Position numbers and translations under genes: made by a program. The notes below the pieces were generated by a model. It was not told the origin of the DNA, made no database searches, and saw only the letters and a program-made list of their open reading frames with translations. DNA of 64,000 nucleotides from NCBI RefSeq assembly GCF_020882245.1, contig NC_083598.1, positions 54,101,858-54,165,857 of the forward strand, in the 5' to 3' direction. Source of the DNA: Rhopalosiphum padi (taxonomy: Eukaryota > Arthropoda > Insecta > Hemiptera > Aphididae). How positions within the stretch are numbered: position 1 is the first letter of the stretch; every line of letters starts with the position of its first letter. This document shows positions 63,758-64,000 of this stretch, in pieces.

Positions 63758-64000
63758 AGTGTTGGCCAACGATATCGATAATTCGATACGATATCGATAT
63801 CGTGGGTATTTTTTCAATAATTTCGATATTGATATCTAATAATAATTATCGAAAATATCACAATATCGGTGTGATTAATCGGGGCTCGGAATTTTGCGGT
63901 TTTACGGATTTAAATTGGTGGAAAGAAAACGAATCTAAATACTCAGCTGTATCATTACTAGCCAAAAAGTACTTAAGTATAGTGGCCACTAGTGTTCCCT
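63758..64000 (+). mobile_element. hAT transposon remnant with transposase C-terminal fragment, cut by window edge
   Basis: Starts with 'tagtgttggccaacgatat' and clustered 'gatatcgatat' words, like hAT termini and subterminal repeats. From about 63910 the plus strand reads LNWWKENESKYSAVSLLAKK followed by a stretch with YLSIVATSVP, open to the edge. This matches the conserved pattern of the hAT C-terminal dimerisation domain (..WW......F..L..LA..YL.IPATS.PSER). It is antisense to POLA1. Whether the rest of the transposase is intact cannot be seen. Confidence 0.6.

Noticed and set aside
1..64000. tRNA, rRNA, CRISPR or bacterial operon structure
   Set aside because: Looked for on both strands by eye; no cloverleaf, rRNA core or regularly spaced repeat was recognised, and gene structure is that of a eukaryotic nuclear genome.

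Overview
The window looks like a stretch of an aphid (Hemiptera: Aphididae) nuclear genome. This is inferred from very A+T-rich non-coding DNA full of 'taggtacctat'-type words, spliceosomal introns with GT..AG borders, insect-type orthologues, and many small inverted-repeat transposon remnants of the kind that fill aphid genomes. There is no sign of bacterial sequence. The species cannot be fixed from the sequence alone.

Four protein-coding genes can be reconstructed exon by exon with consistent splice phases. (1) Plus strand, about 12.9-29.65 kb: a multi-pass membrane protein resembling vertebrate PRRT3/PRRT4. It probably starts in a CpG-rich promoter and first exon near 12.5-12.93 kb, followed by an 11.3-kb intron; eleven downstream exons are clear (24274-29649). 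(2) Minus strand, 36967-34660: a complete six-exon TatD-family metal-dependent hydrolase of the TATDN1 type, 301 aa. (3) Plus strand, 49887-55177 plus one of two possible first exons: an SLC5-family sodium:solute symporter (SLC5A5/6/8/12 or multivitamin-transporter branch), about 590-610 aa. (4) Minus strand, 63446-56160: the last 20 exons (1125 aa) of the catalytic subunit of DNA polymerase alpha, POLA1, whose 5' exons lie beyond the right edge. Genes 3 and 4 are convergent, with about 1 kb between their stop codons.

The rest is gene-poor and rich in mobile-element debris. It includes hAT-like miniature elements with 8-bp target duplications at 7751-8347, 29101-29245, 32334-32509, 41593-41962, 46072-46198 and 51792-51946. 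It also includes a 665-bp element with terminal inverted repeats, an exact 8-bp duplication and a decayed coding remnant (51015-51679); a TTAA-flanked piggyBac-type miniature element in a POLA1 intron (61143-61486); pogo/Tigger-like ends (2.5-3.1 kb); long fold-back elements (41191-41583 and 52119-52650, with a second copy's end at the extreme left of the window); and a hAT transposase C-terminal fragment running off the right edge.

The genes do not form a pathway. They are ordinary eukaryotic neighbours: a replication polymerase, a nuclease-like hydrolase, a nutrient symporter and a poorly characterised membrane protein. I found no clear undescribed system. The least explained signals are a pair of RFX X-box-like sites in the CpG-rich promoter, a signal-peptide exon at 47092-47176 of uncertain ownership, decayed coding-like exons at 38.36-39.13 kb, and a family of palindromic repeats dispersed through the window.
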